Shown here: one piece after another, positions 8,947 to 19,600 of the stretch
How positions within the stretch are numbered: the first letter of the stretch is position 1
Layout: every line of letters begins with the position of its first letter
From: CAVSWT01 sp963775245
Lineage (GTDB): Bacteria > Bacteroidota > Ignavibacteria > Ignavibacteriales > Ignavibacteriaceae
DNA: 64,000 nucleotides
Assembly: GCA_963775245.1 (NCBI GenBank)
Contig: CAVZID010000040.1
Location: 186,001 to 250,000 of the forward strand
Reading direction: 5' to 3'
Translations under genes and position numbers: made by a program
The notes under the pieces: model-generated
What the model saw: the letters and a program-made list of their open reading frames with translations, nothing else
Database searches by the model: none
What the model was told of the DNA's origin: nothing

Positions 8947-9894
8947 TTATTTTTTTACGATTGATTCTAATGATTTTAAACCGGATAATGTTTTCTCATC
9001 ACTTAATGATTTAGCAGCAGTAGAAATTGATTGAGTTAATTGATTAAGCTTATCAATTTTTTCTGAAGTGATGCTCTGGCTTTCATTAATCTTTTGAAGA
9101 ATTACGCTGACGGCATTAAAATTCTTTACCATACTTTCGCTTAAAGATGAAGTTTGCTGAAGCACAGTTTTGTAGCGTTCTAAATCTTGAAGGGAAATTT
9201 CAGGTAATTTATTAATATTAGTTTGCTCTTCTTCATGCCGAGCCTCTGAATAATATTTCTCCCTTATATCATGAACATGGGTAACAACATTTTGGAATTC
9301 GACTCCAAGCAAATCTAATACTGGCTCAAATAACTTTCCTATGGCTAGAACGATTAAAGCTTTTATTTCGAACGGAACGGACAGCCCAAGGAAAACTTCC
9401 TCGCCAAGTTTAATACTTATTAAAAGAATTGCCGCACCAATTAATGGGAGTGCTGTCGCAAGGCCGTCAACTATGCTGGTGTAAGAGTTAATTATTCTGT
9501 CAATTGTTTCTGAGGCCGGGGTTCTACTGATTTCAATTTTCAATTTATTGTAAGCAAGGAATGCCATCAATACGAAAAAAACAAATACAAATACAGGCAG
9601 CCACCAAAAGCTATATGGGGCAATTGATTCTTTAACCGGTTGCCATGTAGGAAATAAATATTGAGCAATTTCAACTGTTATATTTCCCAGGATAGGAACA
9701 GATGAGAGATCCATGAAAAATGATATTATTAAAGCTACAAAAGAAATTGATAAAGGCTTAAGAATAACAGAGAAATTTATTTTTTTCAGTGCAGCTTCTT
9801 TGTAATAATTTACTTTTCCTTCAATCCCGTTACTCCCGTTGCCATTGGATTTTGCACTGTTAGTTGGTTCAATGGTACTTTTAGTTTCAATCAT
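8947..9894 (-). CDS. multi-spanning membrane protein, MotA/TolQ- or GldL-like
   Basis: A 315-residue protein: a polar N-terminus of 35 residues, then four hydrophobic segments (about 42-62, 94-115, 148-168, 178-196), then a cytoplasmic-looking helical tail of 110 residues with coiled-coil character. The third segment, GLATALPLIGAAILL, and the fourth, ALIVLAIGKLFEPVLDLL, recall the paired helices of the TolQ/ExbB/MotA proton channels. GldL, the matching T9SS motor subunit, also ends in a cytoplasmic coiled coil. With its GldM-like neighbour it may form an ion-driven motor. GAGGCG precedes the start. Confidence 0.5.
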   Translation of the reverse strand: MIETKSTIEPTNSAKSNGNGSNGIEGKVNYYKEAALKKINFSVILKPLSISFVALIISFFMDLSSVPILGNITVEIAQYLFPTWQPVKESIAPYSFWWLPVFVFVFFVLMAFLAYNKLKIEISRTPASETIDRIINSYTSIVDGLATALPLIGAAILLISIKLGEEVFLGLSVPFEIKALIVLAIGKLFEPVLDLLGVEFQNVVTHVHDIREKYYSEARHEEEQTNINKLPEISLQDLERYKTVLQQTSSLSESMVKNFNAVSVILQKINESQSITSEKIDKLNQLTQSISTAAKSLSDEKTLSGLKSLESIVKK

Positions 9895-9993
9895 TAACGC
9901 CTCAAATATTTCTTGTTAAATTAAGAAAACAAATTAAAGGTTTATTAATTCTAAATCTGATAACTAAATCACAAATTAAATAAAAATGAAAAG

Positions 9994-10062
9994 CATAAAA
10001 TCTAAATTTCTCAACAATTATTATTCCATAGATTCAAAATAATTGAGAAATAAGGATTTATG
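9994..10062. repeat. long imperfect inverted repeat in a divergent spacer
   Basis: CATAAAATC and ATTTCTCAACAATTATT on the left pair with AATAATTGAGAAAT and GGATTTATG on the right, giving a stem of more than 20 pairs with a small bulge around a loop near 10030. It lies between the divergently transcribed channel-like gene and the GH13 gene, so it could be a regulatory hairpin or the remains of a small element. No protein is encoded in this spacer. Confidence 0.5.
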
Positions 10063-10130
10063 TTTAAAAAAGCCTTTTTATTGTAATTTATTTTATTTAG
10101 CAGCGATTTTATAAAAGTTTCAAAAATGAA

Positions 10131-11675
10131 TTGTTGAAAATACTTAATTATTACGTAACTTTTACTATTCTAAAAAAAATTTTTAGGCAAAAATTGGGAA
10201 CCATCAATCCTAAAATATACGAGATAAACTTCAGAGTTTGGATTAAAAAATTCAGTGATAATTCTACAATTTCAAATATCCCGTTGAATTATTTTCAGAT
10301 GCTCAGAGCCAAAGGAATTAATATAGTATGGTTAATGGGAGTTTGGGGGACTTGTCCAAGTGTAATTGAGAAATGTTGTTTTGAAGTTGGACTAATTCAA
10401 AATTATAATCAAGCGCTTCATGATTGGAAGAAAGAAGATATAATTGGCTCTCCATATTCAATTAATCAGTATGAAGTAAATCCCGATTTTGGTAGTTGGG
10501 AAGATTTAAAAGCGTTTAAAGAAAATTTGAACGAAATAGGGTTGAAGTTAGTCCTTGATTTTGTTCCCAATCATTTTAGCTGTGATAGTATCTTAGTAAA
10601 AACAAACCCTGAATATTTTCTTCAAGCTGATGAAGAGATTTATAAAAATGATACTCATACTTACTTTATATCCGAATATCACCCGGATAAATTTTTTGCT
10701 CATGGACGCGACCCGCTTTTTCCTGCCTGGTCAGATACAATTCAAATTAATCACTTTAATGAAAGTGCAAGAGAATATTTAACTAATACTTTGATAAGAC
10801 TTACTGAAGTTTGCGATGGTGTTAGATGCGACATGGCTATGCTTCAATTAAATAATGTATTTAAGAATACCTGGTTAGGAGTTATTAATAAATTTGAAAT
10901 TCAAAAACCAAAGGAAGAATTTTGGAAATATGCTATTAGTAAAGTTAGAAATATAAGAAAAGACTTTTTATTTATAGCTGAAGCTTACTGGGATCTAGAG
11001 TGGGATTTACAGCAGCTTGGATTCGATTATACTTACGATAAAAGACTTTTAGATAGGCTTTCCTTACATGATTTAATTGGTGTAAAAAATCATTTGAAAG
11101 CCGAAATTCAGTTTCAATTAAAGTCAGTAAGATTTATAGAAAATCATGATGAAAAAAGAGCGGTAGCAAAGTTTGGCAAACAAGCTTCAATGGCTGCTGC
11201 TGTTTTAATGAGTACTATCCCTGGAATGAAGCTTTATTATGACGGACAATTTGAAGGTAAAAAAATCAAACTGCCGGTTCAAATCGGGAAAGAACCTGTT
11301 GAAAAAGAATCCAAAACAATAATAGATTTTTATAATAAGATATTAGAAATAACGAAAGATAAAATATTTAATGAGGGTAATTTTAGACAGTTGGATGCAA
11401 TTCAATCTTCTCCAAATAATTTTAAAAATGAAAATATGTTTATTTTTTTATGGCAATTAAAAAATGAATATAAATTAGTTGTAATCAATTATTCTGAGAA
11501 CACTTCACAATGTAGAATTAAACTTGATTTAGAGACTACACAAAATGAAATTATTTTTGAAGATGTTTTTAATAATATGAAATTCATACGTTCTGTTTCT
11601 GAAATAAAAAATCCTGGATTATATGTCGAATTGAAAAGTTATGGGAGCCATATTTTTACTTTTGAGTTGAACTAG
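10131..11675 (+). CDS. GH13 (alpha-amylase family) glycoside hydrolase
   Basis: All four conserved GH13 regions are present: LDFVPNHF, GVRCDMAML with the nucleophile D234, FIAEAYW with the acid E284, and ENHDE with D340. No signal peptide is visible, so it probably acts on glucans or trehalose-like sugars in the cytoplasm. Exact specificity cannot be read from the motifs. The start is uncertain: the frame opens with TTG at 10131, and family members normally begin near NPKIYEINFRVW (about residue 25), where no ATG exists. A small indel upstream is possible. It is followed by two small glycosyltransferase genes. Confidence 0.85.
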   Translation: MLKILNYYVTFTILKKIFRQKLGTINPKIYEINFRVWIKKFSDNSTISNIPLNYFQMLRAKGINIVWLMGVWGTCPSVIEKCCFEVGLIQNYNQALHDWKKEDIIGSPYSINQYEVNPDFGSWEDLKAFKENLNEIGLKLVLDFVPNHFSCDSILVKTNPEYFLQADEEIYKNDTHTYFISEYHPDKFFAHGRDPLFPAWSDTIQINHFNESAREYLTNTLIRLTEVCDGVRCDMAMLQLNNVFKNTWLGVINKFEIQKPKEEFWKYAISKVRNIRKDFLFIAEAYWDLEWDLQQLGFDYTYDKRLLDRLSLHDLIGVKNHLKAEIQFQLKSVRFIENHDEKRAVAKFGKQASMAAAVLMSTIPGMKLYYDGQFEGKKIKLPVQIGKEPVEKESKTIIDFYNKILEITKDKIFNEGNFRQLDAIQSSPNNFKNENMFIFLWQLKNEYKLVVINYSENTSQCRIKLDLETTQNEIIFEDVFNNMKFIRSVSEIKNPGLYVELKSYGSHIFTFELN

Positions 11676-11733
11676 CTGTTCTTAGACATTCAAAAAATAT
11701 TGTCAAATAAGCGGAACAAACAAACAACATCTA

Positions 11734-12420
11734 ATGAATATTTTAGCAATCATTCCTGCCTATAATGAAGAACAATCAATAGCAAAAGTAATAAATGAAA
11801 TCCCATCTGATATTGTAAGTGAGATTATTGTAGTAGACAATAATTCAACTGATAGAACTGCTGAAGCTGCTGCTAATGCTGGTGCTACTGTACTTAGTGA
11901 ATCTTTCCAGGGGTATGGTGCTTCATGCTTAACCGGGATTGAATATGCTAAAAGAAAAAATTGTGACATAGTAGTTTTTTTAGATGGTGATTACAGCGAC
12001 TATCCTCAGGAGACTTCTTCATTAGTTAATCCGATTATTAATAATAACTATGATTTTGTAGTTGGAAGTAGAATTTTAGGAAAAAGAGAAAAAGGTTCTT
12101 TGCCATTTCAATCTCAAGCTGGAAGTATTATTGCAGGATTCTTAATTAAATTATTCTGGAAAGTTAAATACACGGACCTGGGGCCATTTCGTGCCATAAA
12201 ATTTGATAAGCTTCTTGAATTAAATATGCAAGATAAATGGTACGGCTGGACTGTTGAAATGCAAATCAAAGCTGCAAAAAAGAACCACAAAATTTTAGAA
12301 GTTCCGGTAAGCTATAGAAAAAGAATTGGCAAATCAAAAGTTACTGGTACATTAAAAGGAACCTTTATGGCATCAGTTATTATTTTAAAAACTATTTTCT
12401 CCCAATTAAAAGATGATTAA
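11734..12420 (+). CDS. family 2 glycosyltransferase
   Basis: A 228-residue GT-A fold enzyme. AIIPAYNEEQSI opens the fold, VDNNSTDRT follows near residue 35, and DGDYSD near 90 is the metal-binding DxD-type motif. It resembles dolichol-phosphate mannose synthase-like bacterial enzymes but lacks the C-terminal membrane helices. The gene overlaps the next one by 8 bases, so the two are translated together. Confidence 0.85.
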   Translation: MNILAIIPAYNEEQSIAKVINEIPSDIVSEIIVVDNNSTDRTAEAAANAGATVLSESFQGYGASCLTGIEYAKRKNCDIVVFLDGDYSDYPQETSSLVNPIINNNYDFVVGSRILGKREKGSLPFQSQAGSIIAGFLIKLFWKVKYTDLGPFRAIKFDKLLELNMQDKWYGWTVEMQIKAAKKNHKILEVPVSYRKRIGKSKVTGTLKGTFMASVIILKTIFSQLKDD

Positions 12421-13087
12421 AACAGAACAAAAAAATGCCATTATAATTTTTACCCGTTACCCTGAGTCTGGGAAAGTTAAAACAAGGTTAGCTGATTCAA
12501 TTGGAGATGAATCTGCATGCCGACTTCATAAAATTTTAGCTGAACGAATTTTTAATGAATGTTTATTACTGGATGAAAAGGATTTTTCATTATTTGTTTT
12601 TTATCCTGAAGAAAATAACACTGAGCAAGTTAGGAATTGGGTTAATAAAAGATTTACTCTTTTCACTCAAATTGGAAAAACTCTTGGTGAGAAGATGAGC
12701 AATGCTTTTAATAAGATTTTCGAATTGAATTTTGAAAAGACAATAATAATCGGGACAGACATTCCTGATATTTCAAAATCAATTTTATCAGAAGCATTTT
12801 TAGATCTAGAAAAAAATGATATTGTCATTGGCCCCTCAAATGACGGCGGTTATTATTTGCTGGGTATGAATAAATTTATACCTGAAATGTTTGAAAATAT
12901 TGAATGGAGCATAGGTCCAGTGTTTAGAAAGACAACTGAAAATATAAATCAAAATAAGCTAAGATATAGAACCATGGAAATGCTAATAGACATTGATGTT
13001 AAAGAAGATTTATTAAATTGGCATGAAAAAAATAAAGTCAAATGTAATGATGAATTAGTGAAATATATTTCGAGGCTAATATTTTAA
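12413..13087 (+). CDS. DUF2064 (TIGR04282-type) glycosyltransferase
   Basis: A 224-residue nucleotidyl/glycosyl-transferase-like protein. IIFTRYPESGKVKTRL is the family's N-terminal signature; IIGTDIPDIS and GPSNDGGYYLLG complete the nucleotide- and metal-binding site. This family has been named from its association with radical SAM and selenium-linked genes, and one subgroup makes arsenosugars. A radical SAM gene lies 1.5 kb downstream here, but no arsenic or selenium gene is seen, so the substrate is open. Confidence 0.82.
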   Translation: MIKTEQKNAIIIFTRYPESGKVKTRLADSIGDESACRLHKILAERIFNECLLLDEKDFSLFVFYPEENNTEQVRNWVNKRFTLFTQIGKTLGEKMSNAFNKIFELNFEKTIIIGTDIPDISKSILSEAFLDLEKNDIVIGPSNDGGYYLLGMNKFIPEMFENIEWSIGPVFRKTTENINQNKLRYRTMEMLIDIDVKEDLLNWHEKNKVKCNDELVKYISRLIF

Positions 13088-13105
13088 TTTCAGTTTATGT
13101 ATCAA

Positions 13106-14454
13106 TCAAATTTCATTCATCGTTTTATTGATTCGATTCCACAACTCATCGATCCAATCTAAATGTTCCGGTTTCATTAAGCATGACCTTAAACATGTAA
13201 CATTATCGCTGTTTATTATTATTCCTTTATGCTGAATTTTTGTAGAAGGGAAATTTAAAATTGACAAGTACAGTTTGTTCTCTTCAGCTTTCTTGAAAAA
13301 TTTTCGAGATAACTCAGAAATTTCATTTGTAGTTTTTCCATTCACAATCCAAACAACAATATCTAATTCTGGATCTAAAATTAATTTAAATCGTTTATCG
13401 GAATTAATTTTTTCTGCAAGTATTAAAGCTGCTTCACGACATTTAGATAAATCTTTTGCAAATTCTCCATTTTGTTGTAATGGAAGAAGCTTTTGAGTTG
13501 CCCAAAGTCCAACTGCGGAAGCTCCGGGACGCGAACACTCCAAACTAATTTCTCCTAAATGAATTTCATCAGAACTATAATAAGTGTAGGGTGAATCATG
13601 AAAATAAAATTTACTTACCGAAGGGTCTTTAAATAAAACACAGCCGCAGCCGTATGGCTGAAGTCCATGTTTGTGCGGATCAATTACAATGCTGTCAACT
13701 TTATTTAAGAGATCATATATTTCGTTTTGTATCCTTATTTCAAATTATCAGCAAGAGTATAATAACCTCCGTAAGCTGCATCGGCATGAATTCTAAAATT
13801 ATATTTTTTCTGAAGCTGTAAAATTTCTTCAAGTGGATCAACACTTCCGGTTCCTGTTGTCCCAATAGTAGCAACAACTGTCCCAACATTCATTTTCATT
13901 TAAAGCTTTTCCCAAATCTGCTAAATCCATTTTCCCATCAGAAGTTGTTTTAACTTTTCGGAATTTTAATTTCAATACATCTGAAATTCTTTGATGAGTA
14001 TAATGTGCCATATCAGAAGCGACTATTATTTTGCCGGGATGAAGCTTACCAGAAACCCATAATGCTTCAAGATTAGCCATTGTCCCGCCGCCGGTTAAAT
14101 GCCCAAGATGCTTTTCCCATCCAAACATTTTTGCAATTTCGGCAACCGATTCTTTTTCCATTTGAGAGCTTGCTTTCCCTCCATCCAACGCATGATTATT
14201 CGGGTTAATCCACATACTAAGCATGTAAGCCGCTCTTGCAATTGGATGAGGAGGTTTTAACATTTGTCCGGCATAAAGAGGATGGAAATATGGATAATCA
14301 TCTTTTAACTTCTCTGAAGCTTGAATTAAAATATTCTCAATTTTTTTGTAATCAAATTTTTCAGCATCAGGATTATCCGGCAAATTAAATACGGTCTTCA
14401 AGATTATCTAAGGCCTTCTTTAGAATATCAATAGTAGTTTTTTTCAAATATCAT
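13106..14454 (-). pseudogene. group II PLP-dependent decarboxylase, several frameshifts
   Basis: Reading across frames gives a complete pyridoxal-phosphate decarboxylase of the glutamate/aromatic amino acid family. Pieces in order: an N-terminal stretch beginning at an ATG at 14454 (KTTIDILKKALDNLEDRI), FNLPDNPDAEKF to 13890, GTVVATIGTTGTGSVDP, HADAAYGGYYTLADN, the lysine motif DPHKHGLQPYG (about 13650-13690) and the C-terminal part to 13106. Frame changes fall near 14440, 14395, 13890 and 13740, mostly in runs of A or T. All catalytic motifs survive, so the breaks look like sequencing indels. Substrate is not determined. Confidence 0.75.
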
Positions 14455-14578
14455 TTACTTACTTAATTATTGTTATAAAAAATCAATTCAATTATAATAA
14501 ATTGAAAAGAGAGATTCTTTTTGCTACATAAAAATTAAGTATAAATTTTTATATTCGTATTAAATTTCCCAAGTAATT

Positions 14579-15655
14579 ATGTTTGAACAAAAACCCATGG
14601 GTAGGGCATCACGCTTAAACCCAAAGAATAGATTTGAAAAATTAGCTATTGAAGACTTTAATGTCGATGAAGTAGATAATTTTTATGAAGAGGAATCTGA
14701 AAGAAAAATTCCAACAACTTATTTAAAGGATAAATCCCAAACTGTTATTTCTAAAAATGACAGTCCTGATGTTGGATTTGACTATTCTTTTAATCCGTAC
14801 CGCGGCTGCGAGCATGGATGCATTTATTGTTATGCGCGTCCAACTCATGAATTTTTAGGATTTTCATCAGGGCTTGATTTTGAAACTAAAATAATGGTAA
14901 AGCTTGATGCGCCATTACTGCTGGAAAAGGAATTTCAAAAGAAAAGTTACATCCCTAAAGATGATAATGTTTTCAGGAAACACAGATTGCTACCAGCCGT
15001 TTGGAAAGAAAATTAAAAATCACACGCAAAGCATTAAGATTTGTTTGAAATATAAAAATCCGGCTGCATTATAACTAAAAATAAATTAGTCCAAAGGGAT
15101 GTTGACATATTGAAAGACATGGCAGAAGAAAAATTAGTTACAGTTACAATATCAGTTACAAGCCTTAATCCAAAGTCTATGCAGACAGATGGAACCCAGA
15201 ACTGCATCGCCGATTAAACGACTGGACACAATTGAATTGATGGCAAAGAATAATATTCCCACAGGAGTAAATGTTGCTCCAATTATTCCTGGGTTGAACG
15301 ATGAAGAAATTTCAAATATATTAAAAGCAGCATCGGAACGAGGTGCGATTTATGCCGGACATATAATGCTGCGGCTTCCTTATCAGGTAAAAGATCTATT
15401 TGTGGATTGGGTTGAAAGAGAATTTCCGGGTAGAGCAAAAAAGATTATAAATAAGATTAAAGAAATGCGAGACGGCAAGCTAAATTCATCTGAATTTGGC
15501 GAAAGATTTTCTGCAAAAGGAGAACAGGCGGACTAGCAATCCATAATCTATTTTATTTAAGCTGTGAGAAATATGGATTGAATAAGGAAAGAATAGCAAT
15601 TGAGGCTAAGAATTTTATTAAATCATATAATAATCAGTTTGAACTTTTTAGCTGA
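14579..15655 (+). pseudogene. PA0069-family radical SAM protein, several frameshifts
   Basis: The iron-sulfur signature CEHGCIYCYARP (CxxxCxxC) near residue 77, preceded by NPYRG, identifies a radical SAM protein of the PA0069/Rv2578c family, related to spore photoproduct lyase. The rest is readable only by changing frame: KMIMFSGNTDCYQP near 14958-15000, KNPAAIITKNKLVQRDVDILKDMAEE to 15185, MEPRTASP onward to 15525, and a final segment ending with FELFS at 15655. At least four indels are needed. The reconstructed length, about 358 residues, is normal. The function of the family is not established. Confidence 0.75.
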
Positions 15656-15734
15656 GAATGGTTTAGAATTATAAGTCTTTATTTATTAACTTTAGCAATC
15701 AAATAAATATCAAATAAGGAATCCGAATACAAAT

Positions 15735-15992
15735 ATGGCTCAGAAAAATAATAAACCACGGGAAAGACAAATCGGAAAAACAAAAATTGAAAAGAAACAT
15801 TTAATTGATCCAAAATATAAAAATACAATCTGGACAATCGTCATTCTTGTTATTTTAATAATCTTCTTCATCATCAATAATACCAGAGATGTTCCTGCAG
15901 CCGGGCCTTATCCTCCATATTACAAGCAATCGGAAAAAAGTAAAGTGGATACAGCGATTAGCCCGAATCTTCAAATCGAAAAAAAGAAATAA
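15735..15992 (+). CDS. small single-pass membrane protein
   Basis: An 85-residue protein with a basic N-terminus, one strong membrane helix (residues about 34-50) and a Pro/Tyr-rich short tail. No family recognised. It lies 20 bases before the TlpA-like gene and is probably co-transcribed with it. Its size and composition fit a real small gene with a clear stop-start arrangement. Confidence 0.6.
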   Translation: MAQKNNKPRERQIGKTKIEKKHLIDPKYKNTIWTIVILVILIIFFIINNTRDVPAAGPYPPYYKQSEKSKVDTAISPNLQIEKKK

Positions 15993-16012
15993 TAATTACC
16001 AAAGGATATATT

Positions 16013-16573
16013 GTGAATAAAATAAAATATGGTTTTTCAATATTATTAATACTTACATTAATATTTATATCATTTGGCTGTTCGAAGAATACAAAAGTAG
16101 AAGAGAGCAAAACTGAAGATAATAATACCAATGTTCAGGCAGCACAAGTAAAAGATGAAAAAGCAGCACCGGATTTTTCATTGGAAAGCACTGAAGGAAA
16201 AACAGTAAGCTTAAAAGATTATAAAGGTAAAATAGTCATACTTGATTTCTGGGCAACCTGGTGTCCCCCATGTCGAAGAGGAATACCGGATTTAATTTCT
16301 CTTCAAGATAAGTATAAAAATGATTTGAGAGTTTTAGGAATTTCTTTGGATTCAGACACTAAAAGTGATGTTATTCCTTTCGCAAAAAAAATTAATATAA
16401 ACTATCCAATTCTTTATGGCAATCAACAGGTAATACAAGATTACGGCGGCATAGAAGCAATTCCAACCACAATAGTTATAGATCAGAATGGAGAAATTGT
16501 AGCAAAGTTTGTTGGATTAGTTGATAAAGAAACTTTTGCTAAACATATTGAGGAGTTGATATCTAAATCTTAA
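16013..16573 (+). CDS. TlpA/ResA-like thioredoxin lipoprotein
   Basis: A 186-residue membrane-anchored thiol-disulfide reductase. A lipoprotein signal ends at C23 (FGCSK), a low-complexity linker follows, and the thioredoxin domain carries WCPPC with the redox cysteines at 84 and 87. The cis-Pro loop AIPTTIV is present. Such proteins keep extracytoplasmic cysteines reduced, often for cytochrome c maturation, but no cytochrome gene is near. The start is GTG, with AAAGGA upstream. Confidence 0.88.
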   Translation: MNKIKYGFSILLILTLIFISFGCSKNTKVEESKTEDNNTNVQAAQVKDEKAAPDFSLESTEGKTVSLKDYKGKIVILDFWATWCPPCRRGIPDLISLQDKYKNDLRVLGISLDSDTKSDVIPFAKKININYPILYGNQQVIQDYGGIEAIPTTIVIDQNGEIVAKFVGLVDKETFAKHIEELISKS

Positions 16574-16647
16574 AATATTAATTGCTATAAAAATATTTTC
16601 AAATCTTAGTTTGGACAGAGCTGCATATTGCTCTAAATAATATTTTA

Positions 16648-19600
16648 CTATCTAAGTAAAATCATCTTTTTTGTCGTTATAAAATTACCCATCGATAACC
16701 TATAAAAATAAACTCCACTTGCGAGTTGTGAAGCATTAAAATTTACTTCGTAATTGCCAGGTGCTTTTGTTTCACTAACGAGTGTTGCAACTTCTCTTCC
16801 AAGTATGTCATATACCTTTAATTGTACGAACTTCATTAATGAAGTTCCTACATCGGGGATTGAATATTTTATTGTTGTTGTGGGATTAAATGGATTTGGA
16901 TAATTTTGAGAAAGTGAAAACTTTATTGGTGCTTCTAAATTAATTTCAACAATTTTTGAATATTCAAATGAACCATCTAAATCAATTTGTTTAAGCCGGT
17001 AGCTACATTTTTCGGTGACCAAATTATTATCTATAAATTGATAAGTATTTGTTGTCGTAGAATTTCCGTGCCCTTCTACAAATCCAATCTTTTCCCAGCC
17101 TACCCCCTGACCCCCTTCCAAAGGAAGAGAGGAACCAAAAGCCCCTTCCTTTTGGGAAGGGGTTGGGGATAGGCTTCTTTGAATCTCATAACCAAGATTA
17201 TTAATCTCTGTAGCAGTCGTCCAATTTAGTTTTACTTTACTATCATGAACTGAAGCATTGAATGAAATTAACTCTACAGGAAGAGGCGGTCTGTTGTTAT
17301 AACGAATTATGGCTATGGCATTATAAAAATTACTATTACCAGCATTACCAGCAACAACTATTTTCCCGTCACTTTGCATAAGTAAAGAAGAAGTGGAAGC
17401 ATATGATGCGCCAATAGAAGTATAAATAAATCCGCCTACACCAAAATTTTGATCTCCACCTCCATTTGCGGTTAATCTTACTAACAATATTTTTTGTGTG
17501 TTGGAAATATCATTAACCGATCTACCTGCTATAATTATATTTCCATCATTTTGAATTAGAACTGATTCAGCTTCTTCGTATAGACCCGGACTTCCGAAAA
17601 TAACCTCTCCATTTGTATTAAAAGTGCTGTCTAAGCTTCCATTCGTTTTATATCGTACTATTACAAAATCATATTGATTGCTTTTTTGCATATATCCGAC
17701 AGCAATAATTTTTCCATCTGATTGCAAAGCGGCTGAATTAAGGTATACGTATGGATTTTCAAAGGGTGTTAAGACAATACCATTAATTCCAAAAGAACTA
17801 TCAATACTTCCATCAATGTTATATCTGACTAAAGCAAATTTATTTTCTGTAGTATCGGTTGCTATTCCGGCGGCAATTATTTTACCGTTGTTTTGTAATA
17901 AAACTGAATAAGAATAATCTTGTTTGTAGTCGGTAAGAGAGGGCGTAATAACAATTCCATCATTTCCAAAACCGCTGTCTAAATTCCCATCAGTATTATA
18001 CCGTGCTAAAATAAAATGAACTTCTCCATTACTAAATGAATTTCCGATAGCAACAATTTTACCATCACTTTGTATTGCTAATGACTGAATTGCAACACTG
18101 GAATCCATCGTTGTGATTGTATAACCATCGGTTCCAAAATTAGTATCCGGATTTCCGTTAGAGTCAGCACGGCAGATAACAAAAGATGCTTTCCCGCTAA
18201 TATATGCATACCCGCCAATTAAAATTTTATCATCATTCTGTATTTTTATGGAAGTATAAGTACTATATAAAGAGCCAACCGGAGAATAAGATTTAGAACC
18301 ATTATCTAAAAAAGTATTGTCAATTGTGCCATCAGAATTGAATCGCGCAATACCCAAAGAATTAGGTGAAGTAAAAGACCCTACTGCAATAATTTTCCCG
18401 CTGCTTTGAATGGCCGCTGAATTACAAAAGGTGTTGGATATTCCGTTCTGAGATAATTCAATACCGGAATTTGCAAATGTTTCATCTAAAGTTCCATCGG
18501 GATTGTAGGAAACCAAGGTAAAATTATGTTCAATACCTGCACTTGGCTTTTTAGGAGCCAAAAATTTTCCCGTAGAGTTATGAATCATGCTTGCTTCAGA
18601 ATAACCGGCAGCTAATATATTTCCATTGCTTTGAATTGCTATTGCATTTGCATAATCATTGGCAGTCCCAACAGGGGTGGTAACTATACCATTAGTTCCA
18701 AAAGAGCTATCGATGTTTCCATCTGATTTGTACTGGACTATGGCAATGTCATTATCGTTTTTATTATATGAATATCCTGCCAGTACAATTTTCCCATCAC
18801 TTTTAATAGCTGCTGAATATGCATAATCATTAGTTATTCCTACATTGGTAATTGTTCTTCCAATCGTTCCAAAAGATTCATCCAAAAAACCACTTGTGTC
18901 ATATCTTGCAATTGAAAAATCATAGTTGGCTCCGTTGTAAGAATAACCGGCAGCTATGATTTTGCCATCATCCTGTAATAGGACAGTTCTTGCAACATCA
19001 TTTGCTGCACCAACTTGTGTAAATACTTTCCCGTTTATTCCAAATGTATTATCTATAGTACCATCTGTATTATAACGTACTAAAGCATAATCATCATTAG
19101 TTTGAAAGCCGGAACCAGCAAGAATGATTTTCCCATCGTTTTGAATTACCATCGAATATGCATAATCATACGAAGCTCCTACTTGAGTTATAACAGCTCC
19201 ATCGTGTCCAAAATTAGTATCATAAGTTCCATCTGTGTTAAATCTACTAAGAAAAAAATCTTCGTTGCTTCCATTAAAGTAATGTCCGGCTGCAAGAATT
19301 TTTCCATCCTGCTGAACCTTTGTTGAAGTAATTGTCACACTATTTGCTCCGACAGATTTAAGTACAATTCCATTGTCTCCAAAAGAAATATCCAGAGCGC
19401 CGTCAGTATTATAACGAGCAATGGCAATCTTGCTTATACCACCTACTGAAGAAAACCCCGCTGCAATAATTTTCCCATCGCTTTGTAATGTAATTGAATT
19501 TGCAAAAGCCGCATCGTTTATATTAGTATTTACAATTCCATTAGTCCCAAAAGTATTATCCATGGTTCCATCAGTGTTATAACGAACTATAGAAAAACGG

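Noticed and set aside
16987..17172. A plus-strand ORF across the GC-rich element
   Set aside because: It is the shadow of the delta-60 gene on the other strand; its composition is that of the repeat.
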